Positions 46,310-56,916 of a stretch of 64,000 nucleotides of DNA are shown here, piece by piece. The stretch comes from Pyxidicoccus trucidator. Lineage in GTDB: Bacteria; Myxococcota; Myxococcia; Myxococcales; Myxococcaceae. The position numbers were made by a program, and so were the translations under genes. A model generated the notes under the pieces. It had not been told where the DNA came from, ran no database searches, and saw nothing but the letters and a program-made list of their open reading frames with translations. The DNA is taken from positions 1-64,000 of the forward strand of contig NZ_JAAIXZ010000017.1 of the NCBI RefSeq assembly GCF_010894435.1, in the 5' to 3' direction. Every line of letters starts with the position of its first letter. Position 1 is the stretch's first letter.

Positions 46310-47551
46310 ATGCACGCCATGCCCACCCGCTCGTTCTGGGTCGACTTCGTCGAGAACCACTGGCAGCGCAAGCCGGGGATCTTCAAGAACCTGATGCCCA
46401 CGCCCATTGCGACCGCGGAGGAGATGTTCGGCGCGATGAGGGCGTCGTTCGCGCGTCCGCAGACAGAGGCGACGAGCGTCTACGTGGACGGCCGCCACCT
46501 GACGGCCGCGGAGCACGGGGCGTTCGCGCCCAGCGACGCCGACCGGGACGTGAGCGCGTACCTCGCCCGGTGCGCCCCCGAGCAGGAAATCTGCATGGTG
46601 ATCTACAAGCTCCAGGAGCTCTTCCCGGACGCCTGGCTGCGCGCCCGTGACTTCCTGCACGAGCTGTACGGCCTGGTCGGCATGCCGACGCACGCGAACC
46701 TCGAGGTCTTCTTCGGCCGCTACTCGGGTACGCCCCGGGGCCCCCACCGGGATGAGGCCAACAACATCTCCTTCATCCTCCAGGGGAAGAAGACCTACCT
46801 GCTGTGGCCCGAGGAGTACTTCGCGCAGCGGGGCGTGGCGACTGGCACGCTGGGCGGGCAGAGCTGGCCACGAGATCTGCGCGAGCCGGGGCTGCTCGAG
46901 CGGTTCAGGAAGGACGCCATCGTCCTCGAGGCGGAGCCGGGGGACGTCCTCTTCTGGCCGTACACGTACTGGCACACGGTGGAAGCCCATCCGGAGGAGC
47001 CCACGTTCGTGCTGCACATCACCCTGTACAACCGGCCGCGCGCGGCGGTGCTGGCGGAGGTCCTCGCCGGGGTGTTGCAGCAGCTTCCGGGCGCCGGTGA
47101 GCGCATCGACAGCTGGGGGCCGTTCCCCGGCGGCGTCACGCGGCCCGTGGCCCCGCCCACGCAGGTGCTCGGCGCGTTCGACATGCTGCGCTCCTCGCTT
47201 GAGCCGGAGTTCGTCCAGGCGCTCCTCACGGATCAGTGGATGCGGCACGTCTCCGGCTACGGATTCGACACCCTCCCCCCGCGCAAGCAGGACGTTCTGC
47301 CCAGCACCGCCGGCAAGGTGCGGACCGATGACCGGTATCCGCTGGCCTGGCAGTCCGCCGACGGACACGTGCACGTCTGGAGCAATGGCCACCGGCTCTC
47401 GGTGCCCCAGACCGAGGCCGTGCTCGGCTTCCTCGGACAGGTCAACTCGGGAGAGTGGCTCGCCGTGGAGCTCCGGGAGCGGAGCCCGCTGGAGACGCTC
47501 ATCCAGGAGCTCCACGCCGTCCGCGCCCTGGAGTGGCGGGCCGAGGCCTGA
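46310..47551 (+). CDS. JmjC/cupin-type Fe(II)/2-oxoglutarate oxygenase
   Basis: 413 residues (ATG 46310, alternative 46319). It resembles the ROXA-like JmjC hydroxylases. The iron triad appears as His146 and Asp148 (GPHRDEANNISFILQG) and His222 (FWPYTYWHTVEA), with the LQGKKTYLLWP strand typical of the fold. A winged-helix-like C-terminal part covers about 290-410. Enzymes of this fold hydroxylate Arg, His, Asp or Asn side chains in proteins, and related ones act on carrier-bound or free amino acids in peptide antibiotic pathways. Its place in the locus suggests beta-hydroxylation of a residue of the peptide. Confidence 0.83.
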   Translation: MHAMPTRSFWVDFVENHWQRKPGIFKNLMPTPIATAEEMFGAMRASFARPQTEATSVYVDGRHLTAAEHGAFAPSDADRDVSAYLARCAPEQEICMVIYKLQELFPDAWLRARDFLHELYGLVGMPTHANLEVFFGRYSGTPRGPHRDEANNISFILQGKKTYLLWPEEYFAQRGVATGTLGGQSWPRDLREPGLLERFRKDAIVLEAEPGDVLFWPYTYWHTVEAHPEEPTFVLHITLYNRPRAAVLAEVLAGVLQQLPGAGERIDSWGPFPGGVTRPVAPPTQVLGAFDMLRSSLEPEFVQALLTDQWMRHVSGYGFDTLPPRKQDVLPSTAGKVRTDDRYPLAWQSADGHVHVWSNGHRLSVPQTEAVLGFLGQVNSGEWLAVELRERSPLETLIQELHAVRALEWRAEA

Positions 47552-47591
47552 CTTCGCGCGCCTGCACGCCCTGCTCCCGGAGGAGCACGCC

Positions 47592-48485
47592 ATGACGCCA
47601 CAGGCCATCCCCCGAGTTCCGCTCGTCTCCCGAGAGCGCTTCGCCGCATCGTGGGAGAAGGCAGGACACCCGGTCATCTTCACCGGTGCCACCCGGGACT
47701 GGCCCGCCGCCTCGAAGTGGTCGTTCGAGTGGTTCCGCGCCACGCACGGAGACGTCGAGATCACCGTGAGGTCGGCGCTGTACACCTGGGGCGCCCTGCC
47801 TGGCACCGCGGAGCCGCTGGGCGGTGCACGAAGGATGAAGCTGGCCACCTACCTGGACGAGGTGGAGGCCTCAGCGGCGCTGCCGCTCGCGAGCGACCTG
47901 GACGCGCTCGCGGACACGATGCTGGAGAAGAGGCCGGAGGACATCAACCACCTGGTGGGTCCATCGCTGCTGCGGGCCGTGCCCTCCCTGCGGGAGGACG
48001 CCCGCTTCCCGGACTATGCCCCCCGGTGGCTGAACCGGCTCACCGAGTCCTCTGTCTGGATTGCCCCGCGCGGCACCTTTGCCCAGCTCCACAGGGACCG
48101 CGCCCACAACCTCTACGCCCAGCTCTCGGGCCGAAAGCGTTGGCAGCTCTACTCGCCCGCCCGGGCCCGGCTCCTCCAGCCGGCGCCGCTCGATTGGGCG
48201 GCAGACCTCAGCGGGGTGGATCTCAAGCCGGGTGCGGCCCGACGGACGACAGCCAGCGGGCTCCGGCCGGACTACGACTTCATCCTCGAACCGGGCGAGC
48301 TCCTCTTCCTCCCGGTGCACTGGTGGCACCGCGTCCACACGCTCTCTCCCGCCATCGCGGCCAACCTCTGGTGGTGGGACATCCCGACGACGGTTCGCGT
48401 CGGTCCGGTGGCGGCACGCGTCGCCCTTCAGATGAAGCTGCAGGAGGCCTATACCCTGCTGCGCCGGAGCCTCCCCCGGGGCTGA
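47592..48485 (+). CDS. Cupin-8/JmjC-type Fe(II)/2-oxoglutarate oxygenase
   Basis: 297 residues; ATG 47592 has AGGAG seven bases upstream. It belongs to the cupin-8/FIH-like group: N-terminal HPVIFTGATRDWPAASKW, iron ligands His167 and Asp169 (FAQLHRDRAHNLYAQLSGRK) and His246 (LFLPVHWWHRVHTL). It is only distantly similar to the oxygenase before it, so the two are not a recent duplication. Two oxygenases in a row may hydroxylate two different residues or positions. It is the last gene of the locus before the terminator and tRNA. Confidence 0.85.
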   Translation: MTPQAIPRVPLVSRERFAASWEKAGHPVIFTGATRDWPAASKWSFEWFRATHGDVEITVRSALYTWGALPGTAEPLGGARRMKLATYLDEVEASAALPLASDLDALADTMLEKRPEDINHLVGPSLLRAVPSLREDARFPDYAPRWLNRLTESSVWIAPRGTFAQLHRDRAHNLYAQLSGRKRWQLYSPARARLLQPAPLDWAADLSGVDLKPGAARRTTASGLRPDYDFILEPGELLFLPVHWWHRVHTLSPAIAANLWWWDIPTTVRVGPVAARVALQMKLQEAYTLLRRSLPRG

Positions 48486-48563
48486 GCGCGCCGCCGCCAT
48501 CCCCGGGTGTGCTGGCCGTATGCGCCGTCGGCCGCGGCACCGGGCCCCGCAGGCCCGGAAATG

Positions 48564-48595
48564 AAAAAGGCCGGCTGCCCTGGGGGCAACCGGCC
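48564..48595. terminator. Strong bidirectional terminator
   Basis: GGCCGGCTGCCC (48569-48580) pairs with GGGCAACCGGCC (48584-48595) apart from one central mismatch. On the minus strand the stem is followed by TTTTT (complement of 48564-48568), ending the tRNA transcript; on the plus strand ATTTT follows, ending the oxygenase operon. Confidence 0.85.
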
Positions 48596-48606
48596 ATTTT
48601 CTGTTC

Positions 48607-48682
<76 letters not shown>

Positions 48683-48996
48683 AAAAAAGGTGGGCGCGGA
48701 GTACCACGCCGGTTCTGGTCGGGCAAGGACAAATGATCAGCCCCGTGCATTCGCGCCCCCTCCCCGCCCGGCTGCTCCTTGGCTCTCCAAGCACCCCACC
48801 GTGACAGCGATGACACACCGCGTCCGACCTCGGTGACACAGCGCGTTGCCATAAGTGCCCGTCATCTCTCCACATTCCGGAGGAATCCCTTCCGCTGCGC
48901 GCGGTTGAATCCTCCAAGCGGCTATGCACATAAGGGCCGCCATCCCCGCGTGCCTCGCCACCAACCCGGTGGGGCCCACAAGGAGCGTTTCCCGTC
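48683..48996. other. Intergenic region before glutamate dehydrogenase
   Basis: About 314 bases without a supported gene. It should hold the tRNA promoter (minus) and the dehydrogenase promoter (plus). GTGACAGCGATGACACACCG and GGTGACACAGCGCG form a loose repeat of TGACA/TGACAC words near 48801-48842, possibly an activator site. Short open frames here look like noise. Confidence 0.4.
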
Positions 48997-50547
48997 ATGG
49001 CCAGCGAAGAGAACTTCATGCGCGCCCCGGCCCCCTCGCCCAAGCGCACCGTCTACACGGAGGCGATGGAGATCTTCCATCGCGCTGCGGACCTCATCAA
49101 GCTGGACAAGCGCGTCCGTCTCGAGCTCGAGGAGCCCGACTACGAGCACATCTTCTACGTCACGGCCAAGCTGAAGGACCGCCTCGTCCCCCTGGCCGCC
49201 GACCGCGCGAAGTCCTTCGCCGACCTGCCCGAGACGCAGGTCCGCAACAAGGAAGGCCTGGAGCTGCTGGCCAACGGCAACATCATCCTCAACGGCCGCG
49301 CCCTCCTCGGCTCGGACGTGGCCATCCGCCAGGGCCACCTGCGCCTGCCGGACGGCAAGGTGTACCAGCTGGTCCCCGGTGAGTCGCAGCGCTTCAAGGC
49401 CTACCGCGTCCAGCACAACCAGGCCCGCGGCCCCTACAAGGGCGGCCTCCGCTACCACCGCGAGGTGTCCCTGGACCTCTTCAAGGCCCTCGCCGCGGAG
49501 ATGACCTGGAAGACGGCCATCTCCGAGGTTCCGTTCGGCGGCGGCAAGGGCGGCATCCAGATCGACCCGCGCGAGTACGGCCGCGAGGAGATTGAAGCCA
49601 TCACCCTGCGCTTCATGTACCGGCTCAAGAGCCTCATCGGGCCGAACATCGACATCCCCGCGCCGGACGTGGGCACCAACCCGGACATCATGGCGCTGCT
49701 GTACCGCCAGTTCTCCGACGGTGAGCGCGAGCGCCACAACCTGCGCGGCATCGTCACCGGCAAGGACGTGCGCATCGGCGGCTCCGAGGGCCGCGGCAAG
49801 GCCACCGGCCAGGGCGTCGCCTTCTGCATCGAGGACTACTACGCCGACAAGGGCGAGTCCGTGAAGGGCAAGACGTTCGTCCTCCAGGGCTTCGGCAACG
49901 TGGGCAGCCACGCAGCCCTCATCCTCGCCCACAACGGCGCCCGCCTCCTGGCGGTCAACGACGCCGACGGCACCATCTACAACGGTGACGGCATCGACGT
50001 GAATGCGCTGGCCGCCTACGTGGCCGACCCCAAGAATCTCAAGCGCAGCGTGCTCGGCTTCCCCGGCGCCCAGAAGATCGAGAAGAAGGACCTCTGGGAG
50101 GTCCAGGCCGACATCCTCATCCCCGCCGCGCTGGGTGGCGAAATCACCGCGGACGTCGCCGAGCGCCTCAAGGTGAAGCTCATCGCCGAGGGCGCCAACG
50201 GCCCCACCACCCCCGAGGCCGACCGCGTCCTCCAGAAGCGCGGCATCGAGATGATCCCCGACATCATCGCCAACGCCGGCGGTGTGACGGTGAGCTACTA
50301 CGAGTGGATCCAGAACAAGCGCATGGAGCGCTGGAGCGAGGCCGAAGTCGACCAGCGCCTCGAGCGCGCCATGAAGCGCAACTACCGCATCATCCGCGAC
50401 ATCTCGCGCAACCAGCCGCGCAAGACGGAGATGCACGACAGCCGCCAGTACTGCATCGGCGAGGCCGTGGACACCCGCTGCGCCGCGATGATTCTCGCGC
50501 TCAAGCGCATCGAGGCCCACTACCTCCTCGAGGGCTTCTCGCAGTAG
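48997..50547 (+). CDS. gdhA: Glu/Leu/Phe/Val-family dehydrogenase (glutamate dehydrogenase)
   Basis: 516 residues; AAGGAG lies upstream of ATG 48997. It interconverts glutamate and 2-oxoglutarate plus ammonia. The substrate domain has RVQHNQARGPYKGGLRYH and FGGGKGGIQIDP with the catalytic lysine region; the nucleotide-binding domain has LQGFGNVGSHAALIL and VNDADG, whose acidic end favours NAD over NADP. A roughly 90-residue N-terminal lead (through about residue 110) is longer than in small bacterial enzymes. It stands alone with a hairpin after it and is likely a housekeeping link of carbon and nitrogen metabolism. Confidence 0.93.
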   Translation: MASEENFMRAPAPSPKRTVYTEAMEIFHRAADLIKLDKRVRLELEEPDYEHIFYVTAKLKDRLVPLAADRAKSFADLPETQVRNKEGLELLANGNIILNGRALLGSDVAIRQGHLRLPDGKVYQLVPGESQRFKAYRVQHNQARGPYKGGLRYHREVSLDLFKALAAEMTWKTAISEVPFGGGKGGIQIDPREYGREEIEAITLRFMYRLKSLIGPNIDIPAPDVGTNPDIMALLYRQFSDGERERHNLRGIVTGKDVRIGGSEGRGKATGQGVAFCIEDYYADKGESVKGKTFVLQGFGNVGSHAALILAHNGARLLAVNDADGTIYNGDGIDVNALAAYVADPKNLKRSVLGFPGAQKIEKKDLWEVQADILIPAALGGEITADVAERLKVKLIAEGANGPTTPEADRVLQKRGIEMIPDIIANAGGVTVSYYEWIQNKRMERWSEAEVDQRLERAMKRNYRIIRDISRNQPRKTEMHDSRQYCIGEAVDTRCAAMILALKRIEAHYLLEGFSQ

Positions 50548-50577
50548 TCCGGGCGAGCGCCTCACCGCTGTAACGAA

Positions 50578-50614
50578 GAAGGGCACGGCCTCCCATTCGG
50601 AGGACGTGCCCTTC
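50578..50614. terminator. Hairpin terminator between convergent genes
   Basis: GAAGGGCACG (50578-50587) pairs with CGTGCCCTTC (50605-50614), and inner CTCC pairs with GGAG around a short loop. It follows the dehydrogenase by about 30 bases and precedes the end of the PilZ gene. A clean T run is lacking. Confidence 0.7.
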
Positions 50615-50704
50615 GTGCTTCCAGGGTCCGGAAGACTGGCTCGCACGGCCCCCACCTTCCGGGAGCGACGGGCCGTCAAGCCCTTCACGGGCCCCGGAGT
50701 GGCT

Positions 50705-51100
50705 TCAGTGCATCACCCGCTCGCGGTCCACCAGGAGCAGCGGCGCGTCATCCTGCGTCTCGTAGGCGACAATCCGCAGGCCCACGCCCCGGCTGCTGCC
50801 CTCGCGCCCGTCCTTGCGCCCGAAGGACAGGGCCACCTGGTAGCGGACCTCGCACAGGCACGTCATCTCCGTGCCGTCCTCGCCGGAGAACGTCACCTTC
50901 AGCTTCTCGCCCAGGCCTACCGAGTCCCGGACCTCCACGAACATGCCCCGCGCGCTGATGTTGCGGCCCACCCCCCTCATCATCCCGTCCTGGGTGGTGA
51001 GGTAGACGGTGAAGACCTTGTCGAAACGAAGGTGGGTGCGGCGCTCTTGAGGACGCTCGAACACTTGGATGTGCCTCCCGGAACAGGTGGTGACAGGCAC
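50705..51100 (-). CDS. PilZ-domain protein
   Basis: 131 residues starting at GTG 51098-51100. It matches the PilZ fold that binds cyclic di-GMP: Arg21xxxArg25 (ERRTHLRF) and Asn47-x-Ser49-xx-Gly52 (RNISARGMFVEV) are both present, so nucleotide binding is expected. No other domain is attached, so it probably acts as a small adaptor controlling motility, polysaccharide or development, processes rich in cyclic di-GMP control in myxobacteria. It is divergent from the secreted-protein gene on its right. Confidence 0.9.
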   Translation of the reverse strand: MPVTTCSGRHIQVFERPQERRTHLRFDKVFTVYLTTQDGMMRGVGRNISARGMFVEVRDSVGLGEKLKVTFSGEDGTEMTCLCEVRYQVALSFGRKDGREGSSRGVGLRIVAYETQDDAPLLLVDRERVMH

Positions 51101-51234
51101 AAACTACATGGTAGCCAGATGTAGGCAACTTCTTCACCTATATCTACCCCTGACCACCCACCAGAAGAGGAGTGCCCGGGGGGCGGCTCGGTGGCACCAT
51201 GCCCGGGAACCCGCGTTCCCCGGAGTCCCCTCTC

Positions 51235-51873
51235 GTGAGCCGCTTCCTCGTCGCCGCCGTCACCCTCCTCCTGCCCGCGCTGGCCCTGGCCGACGTGGAC
51301 TCGCGCTTCGCGAAGCTGCGCGACGAGTCCGAGCCGCTCGGCGGGCTGGGGGCGTTCCTGGAGAAGTACATCGGCGCGTGCGAGGGCGCCTTCGTGGACC
51401 CTCAGTGCAAGTCGCAGGCGGAGGAGTTCCGCAAGAAGTACCAGGGCAAGCGGCTGTACATGATTGTCACCGAGGACGACGCCACCATGCTGGCCCCGGG
51501 CCCGTACTCGCCCGCCACGGGGGAGTACACCATCAACATCACCCCGTTCTTCCCGGGCGGCCGCTACGCGCTCACCCACGGCGCGCCGAAGAAGACGGAC
51601 GCCGGCGGCAACCCCGTGCTGCCCTTCCTCGCCGTCACCGGCACGCTGCCCGAGGGGTGGAATGCGCAGATGTTCTCGCGCATGTTCTCCATGCGCGGCG
51701 TGCGCGCGCAGGTGGTCTTCACCCCGCAGGGCGTGTGGAGCCTCCCCAAGAAGGGCGGCGGGAAGAACTTCGGCGTCACCGCCCGAATCGAGGGCATCCT
51801 CGTCACCGAGGGGCGCACCGGCCAGCAGCTGGGCCTGTGGCTCGGCGGCAAGGACGCGAACAAGGGGAAGTAG
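51235..51873 (+). CDS. Secreted protein of unknown function
   Basis: 212 residues from GTG 51235, chosen because the export signal then starts at the N-terminus (SRFLVAAVTLLLPALALA, cut before DVDSRF); an ATG at 51199 would add 12 residues. CGGAG lies upstream. The mature part has two cysteines (YIGACEGAFVDPQC) that may form a disulphide, and beta-rich stretches such as GEYTINITPFFPGGRYALTH. I do not recognise a described family; it may be one restricted to myxobacteria. It has no clear link to neighbouring genes. Confidence 0.78.
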   Translation: MSRFLVAAVTLLLPALALADVDSRFAKLRDESEPLGGLGAFLEKYIGACEGAFVDPQCKSQAEEFRKKYQGKRLYMIVTEDDATMLAPGPYSPATGEYTINITPFFPGGRYALTHGAPKKTDAGGNPVLPFLAVTGTLPEGWNAQMFSRMFSMRGVRAQVVFTPQGVWSLPKKGGGKNFGVTARIEGILVTEGRTGQQLGLWLGGKDANKGK

Positions 51874-51900
51874 CTCCCTGACGCGGCGGCAAGCCTCGGT

Positions 51901-51921
51901 GCCGGGCCCCGGTGGCCCGGC
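51901..51921. terminator. Hairpin between convergent genes
   Basis: A perfect 8-base stem, GCCGGGCC (51901-51908) with GGCCCGGC (51914-51921), lies 27 bases after the secreted-protein gene. No T run follows, so it may be a terminator or simply a stable fold. Confidence 0.5.
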
Positions 51922-51991
51922 GCTCCCGCCTCACCGGGCCAGGGGCACGCGTCGAAGCGCGGCGCCCTGCTTCCCGCTTGATGGGCGGCGG

Positions 51992-52059
51992 GCTCCGAGG
52001 CCGGCGTGCCTCAGCAAGCGTGAGATGCAGGCTCCAGAGGCGGCGTGCCTCAGCGGGCG
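51992..52059. repeat. Imperfect direct repeat at the htrA 3' end
   Basis: Two 29-base copies (51992-52020 and 52031-52059) match at about 23 positions and share an exact GGCGTGCCTCAGC core. The second copy contains the last codons and stop of the protease gene, so the first looks like a duplicated gene end. Confidence 0.6.
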
Positions 52060-53513
52060 ATGGCCACGTACTGGAGCGCGTCGCCCCGCTGCACCCGCAG
52101 GAGGATGCTGGCCCCGGCGCTCCCCTTGGCCAGCGCCGCGCGCACCCCGGCCGCGTCCTTCACCCGGCGGCGGTTCACCTCCGTCACCACGTCGCCCGCG
52201 CGCACGCCCGCCTCGGCCGCCGGGCTGCTCGGCGTGACGGTGGACACCAGCGCCCCGGACCAGGCCTGCACGCCCAGCGGCGCGGCCACCTCGGGCGTCA
52301 AGTCGCGCAGCACCAGCCCCACGTCCTCCTCGCTGGAGCTGCGCTGGAGGAGCCCCTCGGTGGCCTCCTGCGCGGGACGGACGATGAGGCGCACCGTCAC
52401 CTCCTTCGTGACGCCCTCGCGCATCAGCGTCAGCCGCGCCTCGGTGCCGGGCGCCAGCAGCGCCACCTTGCGCAGCAACTGCAGGTACGAGCCGATGGTG
52501 CGCCCGTTCACCGCCACCAGCCTGTCGCCGGGACGGATGCCGGCGGTGGCCGCCGGGCTTTCCTTGTAGACGTCCTTCACCACCGGGGCGCGCCGCTCGC
52601 CATTGCCGCCGTCGTCGTTGATGACCACGCCCAGCCAGCCGCGCTCCAGCTTCCCGTTCTCCCGCAGGTTGGGCAGCAAGTCCTTCACCAGGTTGATGGG
52701 CACCGCGAAGCCGATGCCCTGCCCCTGGCTGATGATGGCCGTCGTCACGCCCACCACCTCGCCCTTCATGTTGAAGAGCGGCCCGCCGGAGTTGCCGGGG
52801 TTGATGAGGGCGTCCGTCTGGATGAAGTCGTCGAACTGGCCCACGCCCAGCACGCGCTCCTTGGCGGAAATCATCCCGTGCGCCACCGAGTGGTCCAGGC
52901 CGAAGGGGTTGCCGATGGCCAGCACCCAGTCCCCCACCTCCAGCCGGTCCGAGTCCCCCAGGTAGACGGCGGGCAGGTTGCCCAGGCCGGCGCCACTCAG
53001 CCGCAGCAGGGCCACGTCCGTGGACGCGTCGCGGCCCACCACCTCGGCGGGGAACTCGCGGCCGTCCGACAGGCGCACCGCAATCTGCCGCGCCCCCGCC
53101 ACCACGTGGTTGTTCGTCACCACCAGCCCGTCGGGCGTCAGCACGAAGCCGGAGCCGGTGGCCTTCTTCATCCCCCCCAGCCCACTCTCGCGCAGGGCCA
53201 CGGTGGTGATGTTGACCACGCCCGCCTCCACCGCGCGAATCAGCGGGGCCAGCGACGTGGGGGGCACGAAGTCGGGGATGCCCCTGTCACCGGGGGCACG
53301 CTCGCGCCACAGCCCCAGCCCCAGCGCGGCGGGGCGGCCTTCACCCGCCGTCCCCTGGGAGGCGGCGAACCAGGCGGTGTGCTCGCGCACCCGCGCCTGG
53401 AGCCATGAGTCGAGCGGACCCTCGTCGGCACCCGCCACGGGGGCGAGTGCCAGCACGAGAAGGACGGAGAGCAGTCGGGAGGACACGGTGAGGCAGCTTA
53501 TACGGCGGGCCAT
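52050..53513 (-). CDS. htrA: HtrA/DegP-type periplasmic serine protease
   Basis: 487 residues from ATG 53511-53513. A signal peptide (about residues 8-28) sends it to the periplasm. The S1C trypsin-like domain has His136 (TNNHVVAG), Asp166 (STDVALLRL) and Ser242 (NPGNSGGPLF). Two PDZ domains follow at about 300-385 (WLGVV, AGIRPGDRLVAVNG) and 395-485 (AEAGVRAGDVVTEVN). Length and order fit DegP/DegQ, which degrade or hold misfolded envelope proteins. GrpE and FtsH lie next to it, so this is a protein quality-control neighbourhood. A TTG 15 bases upstream is also in frame but has no advantage. Confidence 0.93.
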   Translation of the reverse strand: MARRISCLTVSSRLLSVLLVLALAPVAGADEGPLDSWLQARVREHTAWFAASQGTAGEGRPAALGLGLWRERAPGDRGIPDFVPPTSLAPLIRAVEAGVVNITTVALRESGLGGMKKATGSGFVLTPDGLVVTNNHVVAGARQIAVRLSDGREFPAEVVGRDASTDVALLRLSGAGLGNLPAVYLGDSDRLEVGDWVLAIGNPFGLDHSVAHGMISAKERVLGVGQFDDFIQTDALINPGNSGGPLFNMKGEVVGVTTAIISQGQGIGFAVPINLVKDLLPNLRENGKLERGWLGVVINDDGGNGERRAPVVKDVYKESPAATAGIRPGDRLVAVNGRTIGSYLQLLRKVALLAPGTEARLTLMREGVTKEVTVRLIVRPAQEATEGLLQRSSSEEDVGLVLRDLTPEVAAPLGVQAWSGALVSTVTPSSPAAEAGVRAGDVVTEVNRRRVKDAAGVRAALAKGSAGASILLRVQRGDALQYVAIAR

Positions 53514-53574
53514 GGCGTTCGGGGCCAACAGCCACCCCGGTCGCCCCCTTCCCGAGCGGAAGCGGCTTTCCCCG

Positions 53575-54180
53575 TCAGGCCTGGGCCGGGGCGATGTACT
53601 TGGCCACCTTCACCCGGGCGGGCCGGATGATGCGGTCCTTCAGCCGGTAGCCCGCGCGCACCTCGGCGACGACCCTCTGGTCCTCGTCCGGGTTGGTGGT
53701 GATTTCCATGTCGGTCGCCTCGGCCACGTTGGGGTCGAAGGTCTGCCCCACCACCTGGATGCGCTCGATGCCCGTGCCCTGCACCTTGGTCAGCAGCGCG
53801 TCGCGAATCATCCGCACGCCCTGGGCCAGGGGAGACGTGTCCTGGGCGCTCGCCACCAGGCACCGGTCCAGCTCGTCGATGGCCTCCAGCAGCGTGGTGG
53901 CCACGTTGCCGCGCTCCACGTCCATCATCCGGTCGCGCTCGCGGGTGAGCCGCTGCTTGAACTCCTCGCGGTCCCGGTTCACGTCCTGGTAGGCGCGGGC
54001 CAGCTGGTCATACTTCTTCCGGGTGGCCTCCAGCTCCGCCTGCAGCCGCTCCAGCTCCGGGTCGGCCTGCTGCGCGGAGTCCTCCGCGGGGGTGCGTTCC
54101 TCCGCGCCCTGCGGCTGGCCGTTGGCGGTCTGGGCCTGCTGGGTTTCCGGGGCTGCGTCGCTGCGGGGCTTGCCATCCAT
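53575..54180 (-). CDS. grpE: GrpE nucleotide exchange factor
   Basis: 201 residues from ATG 54178-54180. GrpE releases ADP from DnaK and resets the chaperone cycle. An acidic, Gln-rich lead (1-40) precedes a long coiled coil (about 45-110, ELERLQAELEATRKKYDQLA), then the beta-rich head (GQTFDPNVAEATDM, VAEVRAGYRLKDRIIRPARV) with the family signature. The open frame extends upstream, but the acidic lead is the normal GrpE N-terminus. No dnaK or dnaJ is in the window. Confidence 0.92.
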   Translation of the reverse strand: MDGKPRSDAAPETQQAQTANGQPQGAEERTPAEDSAQQADPELERLQAELEATRKKYDQLARAYQDVNRDREEFKQRLTRERDRMMDVERGNVATTLLEAIDELDRCLVASAQDTSPLAQGVRMIRDALLTKVQGTGIERIQVVGQTFDPNVAEATDMEITTNPDEDQRVVAEVRAGYRLKDRIIRPARVKVAKYIAPAQA

Positions 54181-54278
54181 GTCGTCGAACCTGGTGCGGT
54201 AGGTGCGCTCTCGCGCGCGGTGGGGGTCTGGGTTGCCCGGAACGTAACCGCGGGAGCGCACCTGTCAACGCGCGAGCG

Positions 54279-54524
54279 CTAGTGCTCCTGCGGTGCGGAG
54301 GGCGCCTCGGCCATGAAGCCGTGGTCCACCTGCCCGGTCACCTCGTCGATGATTTCCACCTGCGCGGCGCGCAGGGAGTAGTAGAGGAGCCACCGCTCCG
54401 CCGCCGTCAGGGTCCCCGGAGGCAGCGCCTCCTCGATCTCCTGAACCGTGAGCCGCCCCTCCTTCAGCCCCTTGGCGAAGAGGGACTTCCGGGCCACGTA
54501 GCTCTTGCCGATTCTGTTCTCCAC
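54279..54524 (-). CDS. Stand-alone sigma-70 region 1.1-like small protein
   Basis: 81 residues. A GTG start at 54522-54524 is fixed by a perfect AAAGGAGG seven bases upstream; longer frames lack any such site. The sequence (KSLFAKGLKEGRLTVQEIEE, then ALPPGTLTAAERWLLYYSLR and QVEIIDEV) looks like region 1.1 of primary sigma factors, the acidic module that blocks DNA binding by free sigma. Here nothing else of a sigma factor is attached. It could act on RNA polymerase or sigma in trans, but this is inference from similarity alone. Its 3' end is about 100 bases before grpE. Confidence 0.75.
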   Translation of the reverse strand: MENRIGKSYVARKSLFAKGLKEGRLTVQEIEEALPPGTLTAAERWLLYYSLRAAQVEIIDEVTGQVDHGFMAEAPSAPQEH

Positions 54525-54656
54525 GGCGACGCCTCCTTTCGGCCTCAAGTTAATTTCGCCCACCGGACACCGCAGGCATCCGCGGCGTGGGTGGGCGAAT
54601 GGACGGTTGCAGGGCAGGCGCCCGAGCGTCGCCGCCCGGACGCACCGGGGGCTCAA

Positions 54657-54692
54657 CGGGTGGGCCCCTCATTTCCTAACGAGGCCCACCCG
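54657..54692 (-). terminator. Hairpin downstream of ftsH
   Basis: CGGGTGGGCC (54657-54666) pairs with GGCCCACCCG (54683-54692). It begins 24 bases after the ftsH stop in the direction of transcription and is followed by a short TTGAG, so it is a probable terminator with a weak T tract. The rest of this gap up to the small-protein start shows only its ribosome binding site. Confidence 0.55.
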
Positions 54693-54715
54693 CCATTGCC
54701 CCGGACACCGGGACT

Positions 54716-56770
<2,055 letters not shown>

Positions 56771-56916
56771 CGTCGGCACGCTCGCCCTCCCCCTCCCACT
56801 CACAGGGACACCTTGCCCATGTGGCGGCACCCTGGCTGTGGCCAAAGATGTTCACCGTCGCCATACCGTCAACCCGGCAGGCGGGCTTCACTGGCGGTGC
56901 CGACCTTTGCGCCGGA

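Noticed and set aside
48737..48979. 80-codon minus-strand frame before gdhA
   Set aside because: No ribosome binding site, no domain, and it occupies the expected promoter region.
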